Source: Myxocyprinus asiaticus
Taxonomy: Eukaryota; Chordata; Actinopteri; Cypriniformes; Catostomidae
Reading direction: 5' to 3'
NCBI RefSeq assembly: GCF_019703515.2
Contig: NC_059356.1
Span: 21,767,197 to 21,831,196 of the forward strand
DNA length: 64,000 bases
This document shows positions 25,301 through 39,800 of this stretch, piece after piece. Positions within the stretch are counted from its first letter, which is position 1. Every line of letters starts with the position of its first letter. The position numbers were made by a program, and so were the translations under genes. The notes beneath the pieces are model-generated. The model ran no database searches. It was not told the DNA's origin and was given only the letters and a program-made list of their open reading frames with translations.

Positions 25301-28300
25301 TGTGGATGCAGCATACTACTGCGATCTGCTGTGTGAACTGGCTCCCCTCATGAATGCGCATAGGAGAGTGATCAAAAGTAAACAAGTATAGTGAAAAGGA
25401 CTTATATATTGATCTGTTTCTCTCCCAAAGTGATCGTATCACTTTAGAAGACAATAATTTAACCACTGGAGTCCAATGGATTAGTTTTTATACGACTGTC
25501 TGTCCTTTTTGCAGGTTTAAAGTGCTGATCACCATTCACTTGCATTGTATGGACATTGAATGGTGTTGAGATATTCTTCTAAAAATCTTTGTTTGTGTTC
25601 TGCTGAAGAAAGTTAGGGTACGTTTACACGACAACGATGTACTAAAAACGGAAACGTTTTTCCTTTATGTTTTTGAAAAGTTTCGCGTACAGATGACAAC
25701 GTTGTCAAAACGATCCCCGTTCACACGGATCCACGAAAACGACTAAAAAAGCTGTATTATGCATGCCAGGCCAGTAGTTGGCAATGTCACCCTCTAAAGA
25801 AACAGGCCAGTAGTTGACGATGTCACCTTGTAAAGAAACACTACGCGCCTGTGCACATAAGCATTCTTCCACAGAGCGGTGAACACAAACAATGAAGATG
25901 GCGAAAGAATCGAGTAATTCTGACGTCATCATTTTCACAAATTCGTGTTTTTGTATGTTTACACGGAGACGATAATGGCATCGTTTCCAAAAAGGTGCAC
26001 TTTGAAACCTGTTTTCAAAAGTTTGCGTTTTCAGGCCCCAAAACGCCGTTGTCATGTAAACGAACAGCCAAAACGCATAAAAAGTTTTCAGTTTTTAGTT
26101 GAAAATGTTGTTGTGTAAACGGCCCCTAAGTCATACACATCTGGGATGCCATGAGGGTGAGTAAATGATGAGATAATTAAAATTTTTGGGTGAACTAACC
26201 CTTTAATTGCAACATGCAAAAAGCACTCAGTTTAGTGAAAAAAGTGCAATTTATAATAAGCCTAATTTACATAGAAGGTAAGTAAGTTTGTGCTGATTAA
26301 TTTAAATACTCATGTCACATTGTTATGGCAGTGCATTTGGCACATGGTTAAATTGGACAGTGGTTGAATAAGAGGCAGGTTTTTGTGCTGAAATACTGGA
26401 CACTACAGTGGCTTAACTCTGCAAAGAATTCATCCCTAAAATTGATGAAATTGAGCCAACTGAAAGAGAACGTTTTTCATTACCTCTGCCTGAAACCCCT
26501 CCACTAAGATGGCCACCAGCAGGTTAAAGAGCACGTAATTCCCAAAAGTCATCAGAGCCACAAAATAAAGAGCAGCCCATGGCGTGGTGGAAGCCATTCC
26601 ATTGTACAGAACCACATTCCAGTCCTCCTGAGTCAGAATCTGAAACACAAACAGTTTCTCTAAGAAATACAAAAGGACAGAGAGCAGCAAAACAAAGGTA
26701 AAATCAGGGGAAAAAACTGATATATTAATTAAATGTGTAATAGAGTAGTGTTTTGTGTATGTGTATTCCAGTAAACTTTGATTTAAACAGTGGGGGAAAC
26801 GAACAGTAATTGATGCTGTATGTCCTTGAAATGTAAATAATTTTCTGTGATACAAACTATTCTTAAATATTTCTTGTCAATTGTAGAACTAAATGACTAT
26901 AATGTCGGCAGATTTAGCACAAAGAAACATTTGTTTCAAATGTCACTTTAAAAAAAATGAAAGGCTTACACAAATATTCAAAAATGCTATATCTAAATGT
27001 ACATCCTAAATCCACATTAAATATAAATCAAGTATTTATATACATTTAAAGGGGAATATACAGTACATTAACAAATATAGCTTCAAATTTTAAATATACT
27101 GTAAATGTTAAATTAAAAATTACAGGTAAATGTGTAGTTAATATTAGCTAAATATTTAGATTTACATATAGAATTAACATATGTTATATTATTTAAATAT
27201 TTATTTAACCCTGAATGTATTAAAAAAAAAAAAAAAAAAATCTGTTAGGGTTGTAAATGCTTGTTAAGCTAAATCCAAAATAATCAGTTATTGGCTGCAC
27301 ACTTTACATTCTTCATATTTTTACATGTAATAGGTTCTATTCTAGAAATTCAAAAAAATTGCTCTTCTTTTCTACTCTGTAAACTGAGGCAGCACTGTGT
27401 TTTAAAGCAATAACTGTTTTGCTATGTCAAGTGTAAATGGAAGGTAGATGGAATGCGTGAAGGGTGTGCATGTGTCTCCATGTGTTTGAGTTTTTTATTG
27501 CTGTTGAAACGATTAGTCGAGCCATGTTTCCAAGCACACCACGACTTTGCTGGCGGGTATACAAAAAAACTGCCTGATTGACTGAGCCAGTGGATCTTCA
27601 TTTGTTTGTCAGGATGGTGCTGTATAAGGAGTTGGATACTTTTGTTGCAAGTCGCTGTTCTTTTGTCTTTCCTTTTTTAATTTGTTAGATTTTGGTGTGT
27701 GTAGAACTATTGCTGCTCCCAGTTTTGAATGTATTGTTGTTTGTTTTAGTTTTTTTCCCTTTTCCCCTTGCTGGCTAGTGGTGTTTTGTTTTGTTTTTTC
27801 TTTTCCTTTTCTCTTTTTTTCATATAATTGTTAATCATTTGTTTGAATTGTGTTAAAGGCCTTGCATGTAACAAGGGCAGTTTGGAGTGCCCACCCAATT
27901 TAGTGACCTAAGGGGTTATTATTTGAGCTTTGGGTTTCACACAGTTGATGTGAGTATGGTGCTTTATATTTGGCTGTGAAACCAGTGTGATTCATCTTTC
28001 TTTCAGAGGGGGTTTAAGGGATTAAGGCTTGCTGTATACACAAATTATCACGTGTGTATGTGTAGCTCAGTGGTTCTCTAGGTTGTTCAAACAGGGGAAG
28101 TGGCAGTTTTTTTTATCTTGGTTGACTTAAATATAACAGTCAATGTTTTAAAATATATATTGTCTTTTTTACAAAATAAAGGTGATTAACTTTCCTATAA
28201 CCATGGTTGTTTAATTACTAGGACTCCCCTCAGCCCTATGATAAAATCGAGGAGTGGCGTAGTCTTAGACCACCCCTCAGGGTGTTACACAAGAGAAAGA

Positions 28301-31300
28301 GCAACACAGTCTCTTCTGACCTGAAACACAGTGACAATGGCCCACAGCAGGGAGTCAAAGTTTTTCCTGTCTGGAATCGTGTCTCCATTCTCCATCTTTA
28401 GGCTGAATTTGCATCCAAACAGGTGCATTCCAAGAATGCTGTGTTAACAATAACAGACAAATTAAATGCATAAATATGTAAGTACATAATACTATACAAG
28501 CTCTGTTCTTGAACATAATTCTATCCATAATTCTTCAACAGAAACTTCAGCAGAAATGTTCATGGATTTACATAATACAAAATGTTTCAACACTATATGA
28601 AAACTTCCTTCAATTTGTTTAATTACTATAACCACTTTCAGTATTTACTAAAGCAAACTGTTAAGATTATAATTTCAGTGGCATTGGGCACCAGGCCTTG
28701 TTCTGATTAGTTGAATGTGGTGTGGGTGTGGTCAGCACCTAAAAGTGAAGATGAACAACATGAGCAGCATGCAGAATGTCGCCACATTGTCCATAGTCTT
28801 CATGAGGACCACCAGCTGTCTGCGAAGTGCAGGGAGGAAGCGCACCAATTTGAGGACACGCAGAAGTCGAAACGTTCTCAGCACTGAAAGACCTCCATCT
28901 GCCTGTCCTATGATTTCCCACACACTGTCAAGGACACACACATGCAAAGCAAAGTCATGTTTGATGTTCTCAGACTCAGCCCAACATTCAACATAAATAC
29001 CTACTGTACATTCACTTAAAATACTATGTGACTTTTAAAGACCCTATGAATTTGCTTGACAAGTGGAATTTTCTTTCCTGTGTTGATGCTTTTCTTACTG
29101 AAACAGTAAGTTTGGACAGGACATAGCCAATGACTTATCCTTTTTTAAGTAGCCAATACCCTTTAGTTTAAATGTGTATATATTGTTTTAACTGTTAGCA
29201 GTACACTAGCATGTAGATGGCCTTAAAGCTAACACACGTACTAAAAGCCACAAAGCTCCAATTTTTGTGTGTGGGGTCTTTAAGGAATAATTCACCCAAA
29301 AATTATTTCATTATTTACTCACCCTTATGATATCCCAGGTATATATGACTTTCTTTCTTCACCAAAACACATTTGAAGAAAAATAGAAAAATATCTTAGA
29401 TCAGTAGGAATGTAGCTCCAAGTGAATGGAGATTTCTCTTTTGAAGCTCCAAAAATCACATTTTTAAGTACTTTTTTAAACTCTTAAATCTTGCTTCCGT
29501 TCTGCAGTGGTAAGAGCGTGACATAATCGCATTGGAATTTGAAACATGTGAGAACTGAGGCATGTGCGTCACAGACAGAAGAGCAGCGCTGTTTCCAAGT
29601 GAGAAGGAGGAACGATGTACAGTAGCTTGGTTGGTTCTGGTTTAGATCTGTATTGATCTGTTCTTTACTCACAATGGTAGGTTTGTGTGCTCATCCTGGA
29701 TTTCTCAACCGAGTGGAGAATGTGAGATTACGCCTGTATCATGGCAACAGGAATACATCACATGAGAGACCGCGTGATCTCCACCCTCTTGTGAAGACTA
29801 ATGGAAGCGATGATTTACAGTTAAAAAGTTCTTAAATATTTATATTTTTTCGCACCAAAAGTGACCGTATCACTTTCAAAGACGTTAATTTAATTGCTGG
29901 AGTCGTTTCGATGACGTTTATGCTGAAAGTCTGTAATTTTTGGAGCTGCAAAGAGAAATCTCCATTCACTTGCATTTTAAGGACCTACTGAGCTAAGATA
30001 TTTTTCTATTTTTCTTCAGATGTGTTCTGGTGAAGAAAGCAAGTCATACACACCTGGGATATCATGAGGGTGAGTAAATAATGAGATAATTTTCATTTTT
30101 GGGTGAACTATCCCTTTAATCCTGATCCTAGAAAAAGCCCTGCTAGAATTCCTCACTGTTTTCTCTTCCACAACACTTTGAGAGCATGACTCTCAAGAAA
30201 TATACCCATATAAACAAATTTGTCCTTCTGAACAGATCTTACCTTATGACTACAATAATCCCATCAAAGATATTGTATGGATTCCTGATGTAGCCAAAGA
30301 TGCCAAAGGCCAGCAGTTTGAAGAGCATTTCTAGGACAAACATGCTAGTGAAGACAATATTGCTGATCTCCAGAATGTCTGTCAGCTCCTCAGGCTGTGA
30401 ACAGGGAAACAAGAACACACCTCATTACCTTCTGCAGGTAAAAATCATGCCAGGATACTGCTGGGAATACTACATATGAGTGACCTTAATCACTGACCCT
30501 TATAATGACACCTTCACACACCCTTGCTCTTATAACAATATATTAAATGACAGAGGGCTGTACCTAAGAGAGTTTAGGAGGAGGAGACAGCCCATTCATA
30601 TAAAAAATAATGGAAAAACCTACTGCTCAATATGGCGGATGTTGGAATTTAAGCCCTGCAGAAAAACAAAAAAACAAACTTAGCATAGCTGGTGACCAGC
30701 ATATGCTGTGTTTTGAATGCGGTCCACAACACTGGATGCTGGTGTGCTCGTGTTACATCAACAGAAAGGTTTACCAGCAAGACTTCCTTGAAAAAACAGC
30801 ATTACCATATAAAAACGTTATAGCTTCACCACGTAGGTTGCTGGTCCTCCAGCAAAACCAGCACCCAACTAGCACTAACCAGTATAAACCAGCCTAGACC
30901 AGCATGGGAAATGCTTCTCTTTTCAGCAGAGAGTCCCACCTATCAGTTAAAAAATACAATTTACTTTTTGATAGAGTCATTGCTTGTTAGTTTACTCTAA
31001 AAACATATACATTAGCTGGACCAGACTGAAAAATAGAGTTTTGAGTTTAAAAAAATAAAATTTATGACATACCTGTATATGTTGACTGATTTTATTGCTG
31101 ATTTAAAAAAATTAAATGTAGATTTTACTGAAATGTAAAACCAGGAAGAAGAAAATTGTTGGAAATTTGAAAATGAATGACCATGAGGAGAGTCAAACGT
31201 CCACTGAAGACGATGGCATTGTGGTGAAAAGAGGTCACACACCATATGCAGGATTAAATCCTGAACTGAGTATACTTCATGAACTTCAAATTAAAAGGTA

Positions 31301-34300
31301 GCTTACCATTCAGAGTTTACTTTTAAACAAACATGTTGTTTATTTTCATTGTTGAGGTCTAACAAACATGTGGAACGCATTTCCTTCCCTATTTATATAT
31401 ATATATATATAGATCGTGATCAAATTTTAAGCCATATCGTCCAGCCCTACTGCTGAGAAAGCTGATTTACTTGAACTTTGGTAGTACTTATAGTATATGA
31501 ACACAGATAACTACAAGACTATTGAGGACATCATGATAAACACACAGATCATGTAACATTAGGCCTATGGGCCAAATTATATTAAGACATTTCAGCATAC
31601 TTAAAGCAATTACAATTGATCAATTTTACACAAATACATCCCGTGCTGAGCTTTGATTAGCAAAATCAAAACCCAAGCAATGCTATAAACCCTTTTACTG
31701 AGAGCAAAGCAATACAGCAAGCACAGATTAATCGGACAGACATTAATCTGTCCATCATAAGCAATTTCAAGTCTCTTTACATTTGCTGATGCACACTGCA
31801 TCAACAATTTGTGAGGAGACAGAAATTACCACTACACTCAGTTCTCCAATACAAATCAATAAAGACATTCTAAAGCAACTATAAACTGCATGAGCCTCTA
31901 GGTTTTGCTGCTTATTATAAGAGCAGCTACCCTCAGCATTCACCTTGTTACTGTTCACATTAACACACTGTTATAAAATCAGTAAATCAAACTATCAGCC
32001 TCGCTTTGGCAGGTTGAAAGTCACTGTGTTTATCACTTCAATTTAAAAAGATAAAATCACTGTACATTTGTGCTTATAGGGTCTCACAGCTTCGCATATT
32101 ATTGCCTCTTAATTGAATATTGGTGCTTTAGGAGACATATACAACTTAAATCTAAGTTTCTATTAAAATAGGTTTCTGTACTTACATCATAATTATATTA
32201 TAAGTTGTTAACATAAACTTCTGCAAGTATACCTATATACTGTTTTTTATGCTGTAAATGTATTTCTGTAAATGAGGTAAAACCTGACAGTTCACCACTG
32301 GGGGACTCCACGACCCCTGCTGCCTGCATTGATCTACTCACATTAATCGATTAATTTAAGCATTCTGGAGAAGTCAGTTATAAATATTCATTGTTACACA
32401 AGAACAAACAACAGATTAATAATGGATTAGTAAAAAATTATAAAAACTTACACTAAACCTTTTTTATTGCAGTGACAAGCATTCTAAACATTTCAAGCAA
32501 TTGGAATTGAAGGGAAGAATAATGACACATGGAAAGTTAGCTAAAACAAGCTAGCAATGACAACATCAAAACCTGTCTAAAAATGTGTGAAATGTACATA
32601 TAGATGTACTGCTCTGTTGTGTCAAACAGGTTACTCTGTGAATCATCCAGCAGCAGACATCACCTCAGGTGACAGGATTGTTAAAGTGTGTTAACTCTAA
32701 TATGGCTTGAAGTAACAATTTGCTCTCTTTCAAGCATACGTTTCGGTGTCTCACTATGGGATATGCCCCTTCTGCCCCTTCAAATGTATGGAAGCAGCTC
32801 TAACCCTGCTCAGAGTAAGAGGCATTCATCTCATTACATGCACAGACGATTGACTTGTGACAGCTCAATCGGAGCACACATGAGAGAGCACACTGCGATG
32901 CTCAGAGCATCTTCAAAAGCTGGGTTTAAGATTAAACACAGAGAAGAGTGTATTAATCCCCAGACAAACATTCAGACTGTGACTGTCAGAGGAGAGAGTA
33001 ATACAATTTACTCAATGTCTGCCCAAGTTTCAGAGGGTTTCCTTTCGCACATGCTTCAGACATTCGGGGTTAATGGCCTCGGCTCTGATAGTCATTCCAC
33101 TAGGCCGATTATTCATGAGAGAGTTTCAGTGCTGGGTAGCCTCTCTGAGATTGGACCTATTACATCACTCTCGGAGGAGAGTGAGGGTGACATCGATATC
33201 AGTGCTGGCATTGTGCCATTGGAGACACCCATCCTTTTTGATTTAAGGGGTCCCCATGGGTGTTGTTCAGGCCAGAAAAGTCATTATGATGGACGATTCA
33301 CTGTCTGGTTGGGGGGCTCTCATGAGGGCAGAATAATAAATGGGAGATTGGGTCAACATCTGACCAATCACCATATAAATTATCTGGAAATGCGGGTGGT
33401 TTTCTTAACCCTGAAGCATTTTCTCGACTTATTGGAAGGGCATCATGTTCTTGTGAGAACGGGCAACACTACAGCGGTCTCAGATCACTCCTTCCACACA
33501 CATTGGCATGCAAACTGATTCTGTAGGGCAATTCCCACTTCTTATCCCTGAGAGCAATGCACGTACAGGATATTATGAATCGGGGTATGGATTTGCTGTC
33601 GAGGGGCAATCCTCTTTTCAGGGAGTGGAGACTGAACAAAGAAGCGGTCGAGCAGATTTGGAGCCAGTTCAGCAGGGCGACAGAGGATCTGTTCACGTCT
33701 CAAGAGATTGCTCAGTGCCCTCTGTTCTTCTCTCTAAAAGATCAGAGCGCATCGCTGGGAATAGATGCGCTAGCGCACGAGTGGCCTCGCATTCTCCTTT
33801 ATGCGTTCCTGCCAATAGCGTTGATATCTCCAACCCTCACCAGAGTGAGAGAGAAGGGAATGAGAATGATATTAATAGCTCTGTGCTGGCCAGGGAAGTA
33901 TTGGCTGACAGAGATCATACATATGCTATACGAACAGCCGTGGCCTCTTCTGCTGCGGAGAGACCTGTTGTTGCAGGCACAGGGGGAGATTTTCCATCCT
34001 CATCCAGAGCACCTGGCACTGTGGGCCTGGCCCTTAAGTGGTTCAATTTGAATGCAACCATAGTGTTATTAGGACTATACAGAATGCTAGAGCATCATCT
34101 ACTAGATCTTTGTACGGGTGTAAATGGGGCGTGTTTGAGCGTTGGTGCACAGATAGACACGAGATTCCCTATCAATGCTCAGTGGCAGTTATACTATCAT
34201 TTCTACAAAATTGACAGATAAGGGGAAAGCGTTCTCAACCATCAGTTTTTCTGGCTGCTATATCAGCATGTCATATAGGCTCTGATGGTAATACAGTAGG

Positions 34301-36780
34301 GCAGCATCCTTTAGTGTGTCGCTTTATGAAGGGCGCACGTCACGCTCTCCCAGTTTCTAAACCGCTTTCTCCTCATGGGATTTAGCGATGGTGCTTGATG
34401 TTATTTCAGGGCATCCATTTGAGCCATTGGATAAGTTGATTTCAAGATATTGTTGTTCAAGACGGCAATATTTTTAGCATTGGCTTCAGTGAAACGAATC
34501 AGTGAGATACAACCACTTTCTATATATTCTGCGTGTATGCAATTTATGCCAGGGGATACAGAGGTTTATTACAACCAAACCCTGCATTCATTCCAAACGT
34601 TATTCAATCTATTGTTCCTCTTGAACTCAGGGCTTTTTGTCCACCACCCTTTGCTTCGTTAGAGCAGCAGAGGTTGAATGCATTATGCACAGTGTGTGCT
34701 CTGCGCGTTTATACAGAAAGGACTGAAAAATTAACGGAGAGTGATCAGCTGTTTGTTTCCTGGGCAAAACTGCACACGGGAAACCAATCACCAAACAGCG
34801 CTTATCGCACTGGATAGTGGAAGCTATTTCTTTGGCATATTCCAGTAAGACTATAGGCTCCTTGTGTGATCTCAGTTCTCTGATAGCATTAAGTGATATG
34901 TCTCACCAGATCATCCTCCTTGCTGTGTGAAGTGAGGAAGAGGTGTGCTTGTTATGAATAATGTAATGACACTGTGTCGCCCCTTTTATACTGGGAAGCG
35001 GAGCCTCATCCAGACACAAGCGTCACTTCTGCCAGCCAAAAAGGGCTGGCGTAATGTAATAGGTCTTCTAGGAGACACTGAGACACCTCACTTAATGCTA
35101 TCAGAGAACCGGGGTTACACAAGTAACCTATAGATTCTAATTTACCTGAACAACTCTGAACCAACAGGCATAAACATTGTTTACTGGAATGTTTCTTTTA
35201 ATATTGAACAGTAGTTAGAGACCCATGCCGTGTTTTATGCAGTGCCATTACCCGAGCTAAGTCATGATTAATTCTAAACACAATCTCACAGTCTATGCAT
35301 AATGTTTCCAATAAAATGGTGTCCTTTTTACAATGACAGAGAATTAGTGAATTTCCATATTTTAAAATAACAAGCCCCAACATTGTGTCTGAGACTGCCT
35401 CACCTCCACCAACCCAATCCCTCCTCACCATCAACAAACCCTCAAAAACCCCAAGAAATCACTTGGTGAGCACAGTTTTCTGTCTTGTGCTGATGTATTT
35501 CCGATAGAAGCAGGACGTTTGGCTGGGAGTCGGACATATCAAAGGGCTTGTCCCTTTATTTTTAAATAGTCAATAGGCTTTATGTCGCAGCCACAAACCA
35601 TGATTTGCAACTTGCTAGTTGGTTGCAGGCAGAAGTACATAATCATTCTTGAGAGCATTTGATTGGATAAAACATCTGTGTAGTGCAACATAAATCAACA
35701 CTACTTAAATATTACATACTGTAAGAAGCTGTGGTCTTTTAGCAAATTTTAAAAACATTGATGGATATTTCAAATGCTTTCCATAACTTTGAAAGTCAGA
35801 GCTTTTCCTTAATTAAACATTTTTGGCAACCACCAAAGCTTAATTTCGGATCGCAGAAGCAAATTTATTGATAATCATCTTGCGTTCAGCACTTTGTAAG
35901 TGCTAAATATGCTTCTAATCTGAAATGCGCAAGTGAAGCCTGGTTTCATGTGAGTGTCACGCGAGACACATAGTAATTAGAAAGCAGAAGAGAGATGCGA
36001 GCGAGTGGGGATTTGAGGAGAGAGAAGAGATATTCCAAGTGTATGTATTCCAATGGAATAATTCATGGTATATTATACATTTTTCAGGTGACAAAACTGC
36101 AAGATGGCAGTGGCTGTTGTGTTCTTATCATTTCAATTGCAGAATAAACAAAAAAAGGTAAGAAACCACATCACAGCACTTTAACAATGGATGACTGTAG
36201 CATAACCTCATCACATTTTTAATTACTTACGTAGTTGCATCCGGATAACGGATTTGCATTTACACCTTTGAATGTGGTCAAAATCTGTCCCTAACCACCT
36301 ACGCATGTAGATTCAGTTACCTGATCACAGTGCGTCTTGGGTGCATTTACACCTGGCTTTTAATGTGGTCAAGTGCTATACAATAGCGATCCGATCATCG
36401 AAAACACGTTAATGCAAGGTGTAAATGGGGCCATAGTAAATTACCATGTCAAGCTAAACAAAACTGTTTAAAATGTTTAAACAGGTTTATTGCCAATTTC
36501 AACTGAGGTAGCTAAATTTATCTACAGGTATCAAACTGACAGGTTAATTTGAAAAAAAAAATGCAGGCAGAAGTTTGTAAATCTAACTATCAGTGTTGAA
36601 TGTGATGATACATTGATGCATTGAAGAAATGTAACAATCAACAATTTAACATGCTATTAGTACATTTGTACAAGCTAGCATTATCAACATGGAAAAAAAA
36701 TTCAAAAACCTGTGTTAGTCACATACACATTGAGAAAATGTTTATTTAAAGTTTAAAATGGACCAAAAAAAAAAAAAAAA

Positions 36781-36818
<38 letters not shown>

Positions 36819-39800
36819 ATGGGTTAATGGAATCTTTAACACTACAAACAAATTGAATCCCCATCTCAGCTTTGCTAAACATGACCTCCCTGAGTACAAA
36901 GCTGCAAATTCCCACTGCTGCTGCATCAGGCACATTAGTTGGACAGAGAAAAATAGCAATAGAACAGCAGTGACACTGAAAATGCATGTTGGGACACTGG
37001 GCTTTCAGTGACGGCATCATGGCAGAGCGATGTTAGGAGAGGACGGCTGCACTGCTCCAGAGGGAGTCGACTGCTACGCTCTTAACCGCCCCCTTCCTCC
37101 ATATCCCATGATGCCTCAACATAGCACACATTCCTCATCCCCCACTCGGGTATATACCTCTGAGAGCAGAACAACTCAAATCAGAAAAGGAAAAAAGAAT
37201 GAAAACACCAGCGCAGTCTGTGACTTCCAATGGTCTTCGAAACAACGCACATCATTTCACAGCTGTAAACTATACAGTGACAAGCCACAATCAATGCATT
37301 TTAAGACATGTTGTGTTTGGGAAAAAAATGTGTAATGGTGACGATAATATGGGTGGGGCGAAGATGAGATGCAGAATTGCTTAGTAAATGGGTGGTTGAC
37401 GCATGGACTTTTTTTGATCAACATCAAAATTTTGGCAAATTGCCATTTAAAATAGTTTTAGATGGAGTATAGCAAGTCACACTGGAGGACCTACACAAAT
37501 ATCATTAGCCTCAGAGCTTATGAACATGCCTATCATTTAATAAACTGAAATAACTATTTGTGCAGTCGTGACTGTAGAAAAACGAAATGCCAGTGGCTCC
37601 ATGTAAATCTGATTAGGTGGTGATTGACTCGAGAGTGCCGAGACTCTGCTCTGAGTTGCTGATCTTTCTCCCAGCTGTGCTAAGAGCATTCAGTACATAG
37701 ATCAATGCAGCCAGTCTTATCTCATTACTGTAATCCTCCCTCAATAAGAACTATAGTGATAGGGTATTCCAGTAGCTGGCAGCACACAGCATCGCACTGA
37801 AAAAACACCTATTTTGATAAGCCATAAAGTTTGATTATAAATGAAAGACAATGACCTAATAAACAACTTGTCTGTGACATTGTGCACAATGTAAACTGAA
37901 GTCAACCTCTTTTCCTTTGCGATTACAGTATGCTTACATTTATTAAAGAATAGGATTCTTCCCTGTGTTGACATTTAGAAAAAAGCCTTTAGCTTACGGC
38001 ACAGTTTGGCATAAGCACACTTTACTGTTTATTCAATGTACAATTATGGATCATTTCTTGTCACTACCTTCACCTACGCCTATTCAGATACAGTCTATGA
38101 TTGAAAGGTAACGTTTCTGATGAGGAGACCCATGTTCATCATCAAGAGGGTGTTAATATTTTGGAATGGTAGGCAGTCAAATTGTTTGCTTACTATTTTG
38201 TATTTCTGAGCTAGTGTTTGCTTAATGTTATAGCACAAAAACTGGCATTTTTGATTGGTTTTTATAATAAGGAGGAGGGGACATTCTCATTCCAGAGAGC
38301 TTTTTATTGGACAAAAAGTTTTATATGCCCTGCATCATAAATAATTTGGTCCTATTTTGGTCTACTTTCGTCAAAGAGAAAGACTGTAAATTTTAAATGT
38401 GTACATCTGTGTATAGCACAACTGCATATAGCAAAATGTTAATGTTGTCAACTTTATGAGAAATGGTATGCTAGCATAAACTGTACATGACCTCAAAGCT
38501 TACAGATATGAATTTAAGAACAGAAAACTTTTAATTTTATGAGTCTTAAATGTCTCTGGAAAGCATTTGTGGCATGCAGACATTGATTTCGACTTGTCCC
38601 TCAATTTGTAAAAATAAATGGGAAATGTGTTTACAGTAAATACAAATCACAATAAGAGGGCAGATTATCAGCTGATAAACACTTTTTGCTCTGTTCCTCA
38701 CAAAATGATATTTTATGACATTAAAACACTTACACATACTGTAGCACATGACTTGTACAAAAAATATATATATTTTAACGTTTGCACCAATTACATTTAC
38801 AAGCTTGTTTTTATGCCATCAAATTGTGTGGTAGTTTAACTAATAGAAGAACACTTGCAATGCAAAGGTCCAGGGTACTAGTCCTGCAGAGTATGCAAGT
38901 CAACATGTGAGCTGAAAATTGGTCTTTTATGACACTTTTGGTAAGGTTTAGATTTAACATTTAAGGTGGGAAGGTACATTTTCTTGATTTGAAACATGAT
39001 AAAGGAATAACTTTAAAAACAAACATTTTCTTAATAAAGAATTATTATAAGTGCTTCAACAAAAAGTAACCTGGAATGTTCCTTTAAAGCAAAGAAGTTT
39101 CCAAACCCCCAACATTACTATAACAGCCTCTTCTGTTTCTGTAATAAGGATTAAATTATCTGTCTTTTGTGTCTTAGGTTAATTAGACATAGACAACATG
39201 AACTGGTAGAGTTCTTTTTGAAAGTAACATAATGATTAAAGTCGTAAAGTACAGCTTTAGTCAAACAGTAACTAATCAATCATACATTATCAGACATAAT
39301 TAAATGTAGTATAAAAGGCTTATAAAGATCTATTATTAGCATACTTATCTATTAATGTGAAGATTCCTCTTTAATAATGTAAAGTCAGTTGTGACTAGGG
39401 TTCCCAACTTTCTTTCAGCCAAATACAGGACAAATCTCAATCAATCTTCACTTTTAATAAACACTACCTTTTGCCTAAAGAATGAAGCTGCAATCAATGG
39501 AGACAATATTTTTTCCGTTTTCTTCTTTGTTATAACCTTTTCCATTTTGAATGCTTAACAAAATGTGCTTTCCATTTAATATTGGGCTCATCATTTCGTA
39601 AACAGTATATGACTAATGTGGTAAAAATAAATAAATAAATAAATATCACTAAAACATAAATTTGCCCTTTCACGGCCACTGTCTAGTACAAGTCTTAGTA
39701 ATGTCTTAAGCAACCATGTATAATGGGGTTTTATGGTAGAAAAAATGCTTAACATGAAATAGTGTAAGCTATTTTCTTTAGATCACAGTGTCGTAGTTTT

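Larger units (their letters stand above)
32735..35131 (+). mobile_element. DIRS-like retrotransposon, second subfamily, 5' deleted
   Basis: It opens with terminal-repeat-like acgtttcggtgtctcactat, passes within about 100 bp to the RT catalytic region, then RNase H, a connecting domain and a tyrosine-recombinase remnant. It closes with agagaaccggggttacacaa and gtaacc. gag and most of RT are missing. Sequence differs clearly from the DIRS copies at 1, 40.9, 55.3 and 60.2 kb. Confidence 0.85.

Noticed and set aside
32688..33518. 276-aa plus-strand ORF as a host gene
   Set aside because: It only contains scraps of DIRS RNase H (EGHHVLVRT); the RT and other RNase H motifs fall in other frames with stops, so it is a decayed element.
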